64,000 bases of DNA from Blasia pusilla (Eukaryota; Marchantiophyta; Marchantiopsida; Blasiales): contig CM114272.1 in assembly GCA_050084515.1 (NCBI GenBank), positions 744,001 to 808,000 of the forward strand. Reading direction: 5' to 3'. Every line of letters starts with the position of its first letter. Positions within the stretch are counted from its first letter, which is position 1. The notes beneath the pieces were generated by a model that searched no databases, was not told the origin of the DNA, and saw only the letters and a program-made list of their open reading frames with translations. This document shows, piece by piece, positions 45,712-57,374 of this stretch. The position numbers and the translations under genes are program-made.

Positions 45712-47900
45712 GGGATTGTCGTTTGTTGGCTATGGATAAGCCTCCTTCAGGTGTGCACCATTTGGCTATTGGAGAGGTTATATACCGCTTGGTTAGTCGA
45801 TCCCTATGCTTGCAATTTCGTCCTCACTTTAGTGCCCACTTATTTCCTCATCAATTTGGAGTGGCAACTCCTGGAGGTTGTGAGGCTGTGGTGCATGGGA
45901 TTTGCTCCACTCTTGATATTCATCCAGATTGGGTAGCAATTCAAGTCGATGAGGCTAACGCATTCAATTCAGTTTCTCGTGCGGCCACCTTTGAGGAGTT
46001 ATGTTGTGCAGGAGGACAACTCGCAAGCCTCATTCCATTTGTTTGCTCCTTCTATGCCTATGATATGCCCATTATCTATTCCCATCATGCTACTTCTGGG
46101 GAATATAGTATTCTACAATCGGCTTGTGGCACACGTCAAGGTGATCCCATGGGGGGCCCACTCTTTGCCATTGCCCATTTTCGTGCCCTTCGAGCATCAA
46201 CGCAAGCATTTCCATCTTGCCTTTTCCCTTCTATTGCTGATGACACTCACATTATAGGTCCTCCTTTTGAAGTGGTTCCTGCTTATACCCATTTCGTGGA
46301 GCAACTCTCTTTCTTGAACCTTAAAGTCCAACCTAGTAAATGTGGAGTATGGTCTCCTTCATGCCTTCTCTCAACATTCACCCCACCTACTCCTGATTTT
46401 CCCATCTACATTGAAGGGTTTAGAGTTCTTGGGGTCCCAATTGGCTTCATCGACTATGTCTCAAAGTTCTTGCATGAGGCCCTTTTGAAAGACGTGGAAT
46501 GGCTTCATTTGTTACCTCATCTTGGGGATCCCCAAGTGGCTTATGGGATTCTCTCCCAATGTTTTCTACGACATCCTTCCTACCTTCTTTACACTTGTCC
46601 TCCCACTTCAAGGTTCTTACATCGGTTGGCCTCTTTTGATGCTTCTATCTTGGAAACTTTTGGTCAACTTCTTGGCCCGAATACCTTTGAGGGAGAGGAT
46701 GGTGTCTTTGCTTCACGACAAGCTATCTTGCCTATTTCTTTTGGAGGGGTGGGACTGTCCTCCATAGTCGCATCTGCTCCCACAGCCTTTTTGGGGAGTT
46801 GGGCGTTGGTAGCATCGATTATGGCTTCAAGGTTTCTCCAAGGAGATACACCTATCTTGATGGATCATATCGCCCATGTAGAGGAGGGGGACTTGTTATT
46901 TCAACAACAACTGAGATCTGCACGAGCTCTTCTTCCTCTTGCTACACAAGCAATTCTACCCCCTTTCAGTCAACTGATTACGGAAGGGCTTGATCGACTT
47001 CAAGAGCATATCTTCGAGAATCTTCATCAAATCAACTTTTCCAGCATTCTCTCCGAGGCATCCTCCGACGCTAATCGAGCTCGTCTACGTTCATGTGCGG
47101 GTACCAGAGCGGGGGCGTGGCTTACTGCAAATCCTCTTATTCTTCCATTTCATCTTCCTCGAAGTATATTCTCGACAACTTTGCGGTTACGTCTTGGACT
47201 TCCCCATTCTTCCGTCTTAGGTGTGCCGAATTGTGTATGCGAGGATCCCATTGATGCCAAGGGTATCCATATTCTCCGATGTGCACATGGCGGAGAACGA
47301 ATGGCCACATATGATGTCATTAGAGAGGCGGTAGCATTGGTGGCTCATACTGCACGATACACTGTTGGGCAAGAGCAACTCCATGTCCTACCTTCAACCA
47401 CACAAGCAACCTCTCGTCGGAGAGTGGATCTTGTTATGTCTCGAGGTGGATTTCGGACATTAGGTGATGTGGTGGTTGTTGATCCAACACGTTCTGATTT
47501 GGTGTGTCGAGCCGCACATACCAAAGGTTTGGCGTCCGAAGCTGCAACAAGAATCAAGGAGTTAAGTTATGTTGTGAGACATGCGATTGATGGATTTATT
47601 CCTTTTGCAGTGGAAGTATTCGGTCATTTACATGTGTCTTTTGATACTTTCCTGAAAACATGTGCTCACCACTCCCTCGAGAATCATCACCTTGCCCCTT
47701 CCCGTAGTCCTTCTCTCTCGGTAGTTACTATTTATTTTCGGAAATGCATCGCAGTGGCCTTACAACGTGCACAAGCCTTGGCATTGATACGTCGTGCGGA
47801 GGTGGTGGGGGGTCGCTCGCCTCGTCGTCCATTCACGTTTGACCAACCACTCGTGTTCTTGTCAGATTTGTTTCAGGCTATCAATCGTGTAGCTCGTTGA
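45660..47900 (+). CDS. Non-LTR element, reverse transcriptase and endonuclease-like part
   Basis: An open frame of 746 codons without a stop. The true protein joins from the previous frame near 45705. Reverse transcriptase motifs: IQVDEANAFN with the catalytic aspartate (residue 97, about 45948), TRQGDPMGGPLF (158-169), SIADDTHI with the paired aspartates 194-195 (about 46239), NLKVQPSKCGVW (220-231) and FRVLGVPIG (254-262). All catalytic residues are present. A knuckle C525-x-C527-x9-H537-x3-C541 follows (about 47232-47282). Then come RRRVDLVMSRGG and LGDVVVVDP (D590, D603), and a TKG/RIKELSY lysine region, fitting a restriction-like nuclease core. It presumably primes reverse transcription at a nick it makes itself. 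The endonuclease assignment is an inference from pattern and position. Confidence 0.85.
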   Translation: MCTYGGSRLPFSISRLLGDCRLLAMDKPPSGVHHLAIGEVIYRLVSRSLCLQFRPHFSAHLFPHQFGVATPGGCEAVVHGICSTLDIHPDWVAIQVDEANAFNSVSRAATFEELCCAGGQLASLIPFVCSFYAYDMPIIYSHHATSGEYSILQSACGTRQGDPMGGPLFAIAHFRALRASTQAFPSCLFPSIADDTHIIGPPFEVVPAYTHFVEQLSFLNLKVQPSKCGVWSPSCLLSTFTPPTPDFPIYIEGFRVLGVPIGFIDYVSKFLHEALLKDVEWLHLLPHLGDPQVAYGILSQCFLRHPSYLLYTCPPTSRFLHRLASFDASILETFGQLLGPNTFEGEDGVFASRQAILPISFGGVGLSSIVASAPTAFLGSWALVASIMASRFLQGDTPILMDHIAHVEEGDLLFQQQLRSARALLPLATQAILPPFSQLITEGLDRLQEHIFENLHQINFSSILSEASSDANRARLRSCAGTRAGAWLTANPLILPFHLPRSIFSTTLRLRLGLPHSSVLGVPNCVCEDPIDAKGIHILRCAHGGERMATYDVIREAVALVAHTARYTVGQEQLHVLPSTTQATSRRRVDLVMSRGGFRTLGDVVVVDPTRSDLVCRAAHTKGLASEAATRIKELSYVVRHAIDGFIPFAVEVFGHLHVSFDTFLKTCAHHSLENHHLAPSRSPSLSVVTIYFRKCIAVALQRAQALALIRRAEVVGGRSPRRPFTFDQPLVFLSDLFQAINRVAR

Positions 47901-49050
47901 GTCGGTGTTTGCGTTGGCTTGTTGCCATTTTCTTTTTGCATTCTTTTATGCATTTTTTGAGCTCTTTTGAGATGTTATTACCTTTCTTTGTCCTCTTTTG
48001 AGGTTTATTTTATAATAAAGTGGACATATTAATTTCCAGTTAAGATGTACGAAAGACAAACACAACACACACTTGTAAACAAAGAAAAATGTGTCTCAAG
48101 GGGAGATGGTCGAACCCATAAAACCCGAACGGGAAACCCGTTCTCCATGTGAACCAACGAAATACGTTTCTCAAACAAAGCACAAAAACTGGAAAAACAT
48201 TTCAGCAAAAAATATGATTAAGATTTTTTTTTTCACCTTATGAAATCATCAAAAGGTGGAAATTCGGTAATGAATTAAGTCAAGGCTTGCCTCGAAAATC
48301 ATTTCCAGTTTTTTAGACGTTCCATACATTAGAAACTTGTCTCCATATTTTAATACTACTGTTGCGGAAATAAATCAGAACCGATCAGATACTACAAAGA
48401 AATACAAAATGGTTGGGGATGGTGATATCAAAATATTCCCAATTGTTTATACACACATACAATACTTTGTCCACCGATTGTCCCTCCAAACAAGTGAAAG
48501 CCACTTTATTATAATACCTATAGCTAGTGGTTTAATGGACGCTTGATCATTTTACAAACTACTAGTTGAATGATTCGTGTGGTGCGCAATTATAATTATA
48601 CTAGTTTTCAAATACATAAATAATAATAATAATCATGAAAAATCATGATAAAAACCGAGACGAGCAAACATTGACCTTTGAAACAAAATATTACAAGCCA
48701 TCCATTGAACGATTTACCTACATTAACCCATAACCCATAAAGATAAACTAATACAAAAATAAATAATAACGAAAAACCTTGAAAAAAGCTCATAATAAAA
48801 ACTGAGACGAGCTAATTTTGACCTTTGAAACAAAAGATCACACGCCATCCATTGAACCCTTTACCTACACTAACCCCATAACCCATAAAGATAAAATAAA
48901 AACAATCGCACTTTCCCACTATTTGCAAATATCGCACTAACAAGAACATTTGCAATTTTAGCCTACCAACTCAACAACTCCACCATCAGATCCCTCGACT
49001 CCATAGAATCCAATCCCAAACCCCAAAGCCGAATAAGTCCCGATCCCCAT
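47901..49050. other. Downstream flank with a 147-base tandem duplication
   Basis: Apart from the presumed 3' UTR of the element, a duplication with a period of about 147 bases lies at 48647-48905, sharing GAGACGAGC, TTGACCTTTGAAACAAAA, GCCATCCATTGAA and CCCATAACCCATAAAGATAA. No gene is recognised. Confidence 0.65.
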
Positions 49051-49870
49051 ATTTAGCACATTTGGCAGTTGGGAAAGTAAAGTTTGTTGTCGAATATGCA
49101 CAAGTCCACCAAAGATCTTTGGTACTGGTGATCCCAACTACCAAAGGGAGAAAGAATTAGAGGAATCCAAAATAGAAAGTCCCCACCTCCAAAGCTTTGG
49201 GGCCCAAATGAAACGGAATAATATATAAAATAAACCAAACAGTCCAACGACCAACGCCCTCCCTCGAGAGGATCTCGTCCAATGGGTAAACCGCCTCCAC
49301 ATAAAGCTGTCCGTTTTGGCGCATTTCTTCTCTCGGCCAAATTTGGCCAATGCAGCTCCATGTGCGCAGATTGGTCCGAGGATCCGTGAGATCAGATCCC
49401 AGCCAATGAAAGTGACGCAACGGACCGGCGGACCAATGCCAGGAGAGCCATCAGATTTCCGGCGCCTGCGGACTCAGGCGGGCGACGACGTCGCGAGTCT
49501 TTATTGTTGACCGACCAACCACGATGGGACAAGTGCGGGGGACGAACGTCGTAATCATGCGATACTTACTTGTCCACTTCGTCGCTCCCGTCAACATCCA
49601 TGCAGGAAGACGACGGCGACGACGACGACGACGACGAAGACCAGCAGGAGGATCACATTGGGCTGCCCGGTCAGTGTCGACTGCGCGTATAGACAAAAGT
49701 CGGACATGCGACGGAGCCTCCTCGCAAACAAGCGGTATTCAGTCAACCGAGATCGTTCCCAATTTTGACCGCCGCCCACAGCCAAATTGCGGTACGAATT
49801 TGGCGAGGATGCGCTAGTTTAGTCAAACCTTGACCAGACGGCGGGCTGGTCCCGCGGGGAATAGTTAAGG
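49051..49870. other. GC-rich, CpG-rich island with CGA microsatellite
   Basis: A sharp rise in GC content between AT-rich flanks. A GAC/CGA triplet run lies at about 49606-49642. Frames of 60-100 codons overlap on both strands and show arginine-rich low complexity but no domain. It may be a promoter or first-exon remnant, or a repeat; undecided. Confidence 0.5.
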
Positions 49871-50278
49871 GCTCCTGTATAATAATATTCTTGCATTCTT
49901 TATAATATTGTTATCATTTCATAATATATTTATTTGATAGGGTTAACTTAAGAAGAGCACGGTTGTTGTTTACCGGGGATAAAAGCAATTTAACTTTTAC
50001 TCAAAATATTCACGCGTGCTAGTTTTGCAAAGGGTGCTTGTTCTTGCAAGTAAACAATGTTGCTCCATAGGTCCTATAGAACGAATACTTGCATTCTTTT
50101 AACATATATAAAGTTCACTTATGATTAAAGTTGCATATCATTGCAAAAGATCAAAGCAATCATGAAAAAAGAGAGAGAAATTTGTACAAATCAATTCTCT
50201 AGAGCAAGAGGATAGGTTCGTTTCCTAAAGCGGAATAAAATTTGATAGCAAGTCACATGTCTGTTTGTCGCAAATGAA
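49871..50278. other. Unassigned AT-rich stretch
   Basis: No feature is recognised apart from simple AT-rich sequence. Confidence 0.5.
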
Positions 50279-50279
50279 A

Positions 50280-50845
50280 CATGAGAGCCCTTTCCTTCTT
50301 AAGGGAATCATTGTAAAAGAGAAGTTTGCATATGAAACAAGGTAACATTCCCTTGTGAGTAAGGTCATGATACGAAAATGGTCCCCAATCCGCAATGTTC
50401 CTTCTGAAGGAAAGGCCTTAACATGATTGATTTCGACATAATGTCGTATGCTCCAACTCGTACCAAATGGATGTTCCCAAGAGAGAATACAACAATCCAT
50501 GTGGAGAAACAACTCAATACATGTCTCTTCTCTAATATCATTATTTGTATCAAAAGCAAAGATGAGACCCCTTTCCTTCTTAAAGGAATCATTGCAAAAG
50601 GGAATTTCACATATGAAACAAGTTAAAATTCCCTTGTGGGTAAGGTCATCATAAGGGAAATGTTCCTTAATCCATAATGTTCCTTTGGAGGGAAAAGCCT
50701 TAACATGATTGATTTTGAAATAATGGTGAACTCCAACTTGTACCAAATGGATGCTTCCGAGAGAGACTATGACAACCCACGTGAAGTAACAACTCAATAC
50801 ATGTCTCTCCTCTAGTATCATTATTTGTGTCAAAGCATGGATAAG
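50280..50845 (-). repeat. Tandem duplication, about 282-base unit
   Basis: Two units starting ATGAGAGCCC (50281) and ATGAGACCCC (50562) are similar throughout, with shared blocks CCTTTCCTTCTTAA, CTTAACATGATTGATTT, ACCAAATGGATG and AACTCAATACATGTCTCT. A 233-codon minus-strand frame crosses both units, but equivalent blocks are read in different frames in the two units, so it is unlikely to be a protein gene. Confidence 0.85.
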
Positions 50846-52320
50846 AAAACTTTCGTCTTTGAGTACAAAAGATGTAAGATTATTTTTCACAAAAATCTCG
50901 TATTTATTTCCGACTAGCTTTTTCAATTGTTACCCCTCAAAAAATTTCCATCTATGATTTAAGTCTCTTTTACAAGTGTATTTCTTTATTAAACTATTAC
51001 ACTTGCAATCCTTTTCCTTTTGGACTAAAATAGTGTATTGTGAGTAAAGAACTATGAAGAAATGAAAGATGAGAGGTGAGATTTCAAGAAGGGGAGGGCT
51101 AGACTAAGGATCAACTATGAAGCCATTTGGAGACCTTAGAGTTCCATGGTCATTGATTTGCAAACAACGAAATATTTGCCATTAACCATTTTCTTGGATT
51201 TTCTAATTTTCTTGGGTAAGGCTATTAATTATTAGTGGAGGTTTCTTTGGCCATACTCTTTAGGACATGCTATATCTATCTCACTTGTTTATTTGTGAGA
51301 GTTCATTAGTATGGAGTATATTTTTGGAATAGAGTTAAATCCATCCATTGAATTTCATTCACCATCATCCCCTAAGGATTCCAGGGCCTCTCTTTTAATT
51401 AGGGTTGAGGATCTTGTTTCATCAAAGAAAAGTGTTCCTTAAGTGTTTTAGATACTTTTGAGCATGAAACTTTGTTAAAGAAAACATATTTAAAGTGTAA
51501 TTTTTATCCCTTAATATCTAATCTAAACATCAAATGGAAAGTTGTGCAATTTAACCTTTCCAACTCACAAAAATTAACTATGCTACAATGTGGCAATGGA
51601 TTCTCGATGTGCCCCATTTTTTTCGATTGAGCATGCCAATATACCTTACTCTTAGTGCCAACTTATATGGGATTCTCTCACATGGATTAGGAGATAAATT
51701 GGGAATGAAGAGAATTTTTTATCATGATCTTATTTCAAAGATAATAGTTTTAGCACTAGTTTCATTAAAAAATAAATATTTCATGGGAATTTCATTTAAT
51801 ACCAAATTTATATCCTAATTTTTTTAAGCAGATGAATACGTTAAGAGTTGTTTATCACTCTAAGTTGTTTCTATTTAACCCTAAGATATTAACTAAATTA
51901 TAAATAAATGAGGATAAAAATGATGAAGAATTAAAATACCACTATTAAAATAAATTCCACGTAAAATTAATTTATCGATGAAATGTTAAAAAAATAGCTA
52001 GGCTAAATTAAAATTAAAATATAGATCCAATTTATTAAATAAATAAACCTCATAAGTTGGCAAGGAAAGTCAACATCATCCCAAAAGAAAAAGGGGATAA
52101 GGAGGGCAAAAAGAGAATAGCAGCAAGCCAACCTTTCCCCAAAACATCAACTCACTATGTGATTCATCATTTGAATTTTTCTGACAAGAAAAATGAATGG
52201 TTAGATAGATTTGAATGGAAGATGATAAGAGTGGTCACCAAGAATTTTGGATTAATGTATAAATACCAATGCTTGTGCCCATGGTCTTGCCATGAAGAAG
52301 CATTATCGATTACAAAATAG
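50846..52320. other. Unassigned AT-rich stretch
   Basis: No supported gene. Short frames lack recognisable domains and the composition is that of the surrounding intergenic DNA. Confidence 0.5.
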
Positions 52321-52760
52321 TCACAACGATGATTGAAAGGCTATGACACCAAGGCTGCAAGGAAACGTACTTGTCCATCCATGGGACAGATATGCCCAAC
52401 GAATCCTCCACCCATATCTTTCGGTACCCGGGTCATCCGTATGGGAGTGGGTGCAGGCAAGAAACGAATGGGTGTGCGGGCTACGAGCCTTCATATGGCC
52501 CACATCAAGTCAGCTGGCCCATAGAGGGTGGTCTAAGGGCTTGCGATTGGCCCACATGAGCATCTAGTGCATGCCAATGTGGGCCTATCGTGGACTAGTA
52601 TGGGCTAGGCAAGCTCGGTGCAGGCTATAGAACGGGTGGCAAGAACGGATAACGGGACGTTGGAGTGGGTATGGGCTTGCCAAGCCTGGGTCTACGTTGC
52701 AAGCGAGGCACACGTGGGTCTGGGCAAGGGGAACCTGAGCCCACACAGACATGTAGTATG
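52321..52760. other. GC-rich patch
   Basis: A block of about 440 bases with higher GC and repeated TGGGC/GCCCA words (for example TGTGGGCCTATCG... and GGTCTGGGCAAGGG). Frames on both strands are short and mutually exclusive. It may be a fragment of a repeat of different origin. Confidence 0.45.
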
Positions 52761-53334
52761 AGAAAGTTCAAGAAATTGTTAAAAAAAATATGATTCATGA
52801 GAGAAAATAATAATTATTAGAGGGTTTATACTAAGCAATGTTCCCACTCATGTGTCCACTCATGAATATAAACAAGCTTAATGAATTATCTTATTAGAGA
52901 GATTTCTTGAAAAGTTAATTTGGTACAAGTTCTTGGAAATAAGGTGTTAGATTTTATCAAGCCCTTATAAAATTAATGGATTGAAAGGGGGCATAATTTC
53001 TTATATATCAAGTGGAAGCAAAACCCAATCAATGTTTTTAAGTGTTCTTGGAATAGTCATCCCTCCTCAATATGGGCTTCTTGATTCATAAAGATAAGTG
53101 TATCTCCTAGTCGTGATAGGGGAAACTAAGGTCCAACTCCCCCAAAAGATTATTGGTGCTATCACATTATTGAGGAAAGGTTATTGGTGCTATCACATAA
53201 AATCCGAACCCCCTAAATATGGTAAATCATGGGGGTTTATGTGATAGCACATAAACCCCCAAAACATGCTCCAAAAGAAAGAATATAAATAGGAATCACT
53301 AGAGGAGGGACAACTCTTTGTCTTATACCTTCAA
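52761..53334. other. Unassigned stretch with a perfect hairpin
   Basis: It contains the word TTATTGGTGCTATCACAT twice (about 53151 and 53181). A perfect inverted repeat lies at 53231-53260: GGGGGTTTATGTG and its complement, separated by ATAG. No coding region. Confidence 0.65.
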
Positions 53335-53735
53335 TTCCAACCCAGTAAAAATGTAATATGATCTCTTTCATACCTTCCCCCCACATTCACCCCACCTACT
53401 TTTGATTTTAACATTTGAATCAAATATACATAAATTCTTAGGGGCCTAATTAGCTACATAGACCATGTATCTGATTTTTTAGACGGTGGTGTTTTGAAAG
53501 ATATGGAATGACTTCATCGTTTATCTCATCTAGGAGATTCCCAAGTTGCTTAGGGGATTCTCTCAAAAAACTTCCTTTGACATCTTTTCTACCTTAAGCT
53601 TCTTTGCACTTATCCTCCTACCTCTAAGTTCTTACATTGATTAGGTTTCTTTTGACACTTTTTTGAAAATATTATTTCAACTCTTTGGTTCTATACCGTG
53701 TGGTGGAGATGATGGTATCTTGAATTCATGAAAAG
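53335..53735 (+). pseudogene. Decayed fragment of a second non-LTR element of the same family
   Basis: It aligns with about 46360-46710 of the element at 44.3-48 kb. Shared blocks include ACATTCACCCCACCTACT, GAAAGA(T/C)(A/G)TGGAATG, GGGATTCTCTC, TCTAAGTTCTTACATTGATT (cf. TCAAGGTTCTTACATCGGTT) and GGAGATGATGGT. This corresponds to the end of the reverse transcriptase/thumb. There are many stops. It is much older than the first copy. Confidence 0.82.
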
Positions 53736-55689
53736 AGGAAAGCCCCATGCCTCCAAGATTTGCTTTAAAAGATGGGCAGAAGTAGGAATTATTTGAGAAG
53801 GAGGACATATAATATATATGGGTGTATTAAAATAGGGAAGAAAGAAATGCTTGAGCAAATGCTCAAAGGACAAAAAGAATTCCTTGATGTGTGTTGCTTA
53901 ATGATTGGAGAATATAATATTCTTTGGAAGTGATTTATATGGTGACAATAAATAAATGGGTATATGATATATAGGCATTAAAGGAGTGAAATTTGGAACA
54001 TGACTTGCCAATTATCTTCATGAGGAGCATAACACTTCAAATATAGCCGCACAAAAAGTTGAATTGAATATGCTAGCTATATTCACTTGAATCAAAACCC
54101 AAGAATATAAAAAATGGAGGTTATCCCATGAACCATTTTCTCACAACCATAAGGTGTATCCATTCAAGATTGATGTGGAAATAATTAAGCGTTTAAGTTG
54201 GAACAAAACTAGAAGCAAAGGGATTGACTAACCAAGCGATATGATACTTCTCCAATAGCCAAAGGAAGAACACCAGAAGCAGCCTTATCCAAATTCAGTT
54301 CATAATAAGCACCCAAAAATATATAGATAGAATATAGGACTAGACAACCTATGCGCATATATATTGCTATTACCACCCAAAAAGCTCAACAACCTAGAAT
54401 CGAAAATCAATCATAAACATTAGACATACACACACAATCATATACCAAAAAGATCTTCAATAAATTTGGTATGAAACCACACACTCACATTACAATAATC
54501 TCTCATTTATCAAACCAAACCCTCTTTTTCCTAGTGAGAGGCTCAAGGTTACTCACAAGGTAAGAAGACTATAGCTTCATTGTCTCGTGGAAGGAGGTTC
54601 AACAAAAAGAGAATGAGCTCCAAAACCCTCTCCCTAGCTAGTGACATGTGCACACATGACACCTCTATAAACCCACCCCTTTATAACGTCTAAAGAGACA
54701 ACTTCCACATCACGAATTCAACCATGCTATAAATAGGAAACTTGAATTTTTAGTAAGTTCCTCCAAATAGCCTAAAATGGGTTCCAAAATTTTTCCAAAC
54801 CTGCTCACTTTAATTTCATACCTCCTCAATATGTCATCCTTAACCTACCAAGATTAAAGTCCGACGGACTCTGAGCTCTTCGTGAATACCAAACATATCC
54901 TCTCTACAGACTTTGCTCCTATGTAAATGACATGGCAAAGCACACCTTTTAAAGAGAGATAAAGACAGTTATACAATGTTTTAAGATAAAAATTCCAAAG
55001 ATGCTAATTTTTTTTGCATGATAGCACACCTATTGATAAGCACGAAATATGTCGAAACGCCATCATGAAAACTTCCTAGTTAAGCTCCAAGTCAAGATTC
55101 TTCATATTTAATTTCCAAAAAGTACTATGCAATACTTGAAGGAGGATGAAGATCTTTTAAGAGTGCCACTATGTCTGCGCTTAGATTTGTAAGTGAAAGA
55201 TGAACCAATGCTTAAGTCACACATGAAAACTTACCAACTTGCACCAAAACTAGGAATCATAGAAACATAAATATAACATAGATAAAAAAAGAAGAAGATT
55301 GCTTGCATATATACATCATCACATAAAGAGGCTACATAGTGAAATCAAATGGGAAATACACCTCTCTCTGATTAGACAGAATAACAATCAAACCAATATG
55401 AGAGAATCTTGGTCTCATGCATGCTCCAAATATCTTGCCCTAGCTTGTGCTTGGAAGACTCAATTATCAAAAGACGAGTCTTTCCAGACCTCCCCTTGGA
55501 ATATACCCCTCTAAAGGCCCACAAGGCTTCAAGAAGGTAATTTGTGGACAAATGTCACATCAACGTATAAACCATATTCCTAACAAATGAAGAAGCTTCA
55601 AGAAGATTCCGAGAATGATCCCAAAGGATGACATGTACACTCTTGTACGCGTACACATCTCTAGTCACATCTACACAACATCAATCTTC
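53736..55689. other. Unassigned AT-rich stretch
   Basis: No gene or repeat recognised; only frames of up to about 70 codons. Confidence 0.5.
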
Positions 55690-56250
55690 CCAACACTAGA
55701 GTAGATCCACACACTCACAAAAAAAACTCATGCATGTATATCAAGACCACACATCAAGCCATCTTTCTCATAAAATTAAAGTAAAATGACTCACACTGTC
55801 AACTCCACTCTTGAATCTACATCAACATATTAAACCACATCCATTCTCCGCCATGAGGAAATCTAGACTCTAATCCTCAAGCTCCTACCAAGACCTAGAA
55901 AGAGAGAAGCTCCAAATACTCTCCTTCACCATTATACCACTGGGAAGAGCCAAAAAAGCTCTTTCTCCAAAAGTAGCTCAAAATTGGTAACTTGCATACA
56001 TAGGTTACCACATCATGCTTGACTCGGTCAACGAGTCACATGACCCAAAAAAGAAAAGAAGGGAAATTTTCATGAATAAGAATCTCAACCCAAAAAAGTT
56101 GTCTCTAACTTCTTTTGACATCTCATGATGAAGCTCTGCCCAAAATAACCCATTGACCCTCTAAGCCATCGACACAGTAGAATTCTACTTGTAAATTTAC
56201 TGAGATATGAAATCATACATACCACAAAGAAGGGCCAATATGTCATTTTT
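55690..56250 (+). repeat. Repeat C, copy 2
   Basis: It aligns with 24340-24700: CATCTTTCTCAT, CAACTCCACTCTTGAATC (cf. AAACTCCACTCCTCAATC), GGGAAGAGCC with its complement, TTGGTAACTTG with AGGTTACCA, and TGACTCG-GTCAA-CGAGTCA (56020-56038). Three of the four stem-loops of copy 1 can still form, although bases differ. It is less GC-rich than copy 1. Confidence 0.7.
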
Positions 56251-56355
56251 GGTTTGTCCACAACTTGTTGCATACATAGGCTTCCTACCAAGGCATGCTA
56301 CATACTCTCGCTCGACTATAAATACCCGGACATAGGCTATGTCCAAGACAATGAC

Positions 56356-56358
<3 letters not shown>

Positions 56359-56446
<88 letters not shown>
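56359..56446 (+). repeat. GA dinucleotide microsatellite
   Basis: An uninterrupted GA run of about 88 bases, about 110 bases downstream of repeat C copy 2. Confidence 0.98.
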
Positions 56447-56448
<2 letters not shown>

Positions 56449-57370
56449 TAAACCTATTGAGAGATCTTGATTTACAAAGACAGAATGATAGATTGAGAGC
56501 TCTATAATGCGGGAGTTTGCTATTTTCTCAATGTATTTGGAGATTAGGGATCTTGTTACCCATTCAGCAGCTTATGGGAGTGCTCACGGCACGGGAGCGA
56601 GAGCCACTCGTTTGTGTGCTTTATTATGTAGATTTTTGTAAGAGAGAATGGCACGCTGAAGCATCGCCTAATTTAAGTATGGGGATGGGGTTCTTCATGT
56701 TAGTGCTCTCAAGAGTATCTTGTAGCTTAATGGAGTTAGTTTACATGGTTTCTCAATTTATTTTGGGAAGAAATCAGCGCAGAAGCGTTGCCAACTTGTT
56801 TGTAGGAGAAGAGGCCGCGGGCTGCATGACAATCGTCTCCAGTTTATGATAGAAGATTTAATAGAAACCAAATTAACAAGGTTGTTGATCAAGAATTTTT
56901 TCACGTTTTCAAAGAAACAATGCGCAATTTAGACATTTCAGCATGAAGTTGTGATTGTTTCCATGGGCTGCCATAGCCAATTTGTAAAAAAAGGGGCAAT
57001 TTCAAATTTGTTGGTAAAACTCTTAGTGAAGAGGTAGAAATTTTTTTAGTCTTAGTGCATAGGACAAGGGGGAAAAATGATTTGAGGGTAAAGTCAAATG
57101 GAAACTTTATTTTGTGGATGTTGACCCAAGATATATAGGGCTTAGTGGAGTATAATCCGAGTGTGAGATAATTTTAGTAAGTTAACCCTTGGTTTAAAGG
57201 GTTAGTGAAGTGGAAAAAAAATAATAGTGAATTTTTAATAAGGTTAAACTAGAGCCATGTTTATCCACGTGTGATATATTATAATTATCATTGATCTTTA
57301 CGAACCATTTACCGTTCAACCATCTTCGTCTATTTGACGACCGTCAAGTACTTCTCGTCGCTTCTTGGGC
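56447..57370. other. Unassigned stretch
   Basis: A 110-codon plus-strand frame at 56517-56849 shows no recognised domain. The rest is AT-rich. It lies where pol sequences upstream of the integrase remnant would be expected, but none are readable. Confidence 0.45.
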
Positions 57371-57374
57371 GTCG

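Larger units (their letters stand above)
44318..48030 (+). mobile_element. Non-LTR retrotransposon with restriction-like endonuclease module
   Basis: A single long coding region, split by two frameshifts, shows in order a proline-rich N-terminus, a CCHC-type finger, reverse transcriptase, a CCHC knuckle and a PD-(D/E)xK-like endonuclease region. This is the layout of the R2/NeSL/Utopia group and differs from the usual plant L1 elements, which carry an N-terminal APE-type nuclease. The 3' tail ends near TTTATAATAAAGTGG (about 48010-48023). No flanking duplication or poly(A) tail was seen. The group assignment is by domain order, not by phylogeny. Confidence 0.8.

Noticed and set aside
48337-48546. 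A small gene downstream of the non-LTR element
   Set aside because: A short frame without domain or start context, in ordinary AT-rich sequence.
50225-50926. A 233-codon minus-strand protein gene
   Set aside because: It spans a tandem duplication in which equivalent segments are read in different frames, and no domain is visible.
56517-56849. A 110-codon gene after the GA microsatellite
   Set aside because: No recognised domain; it lies next to retroelement remnants and has no supporting splice or promoter signal.
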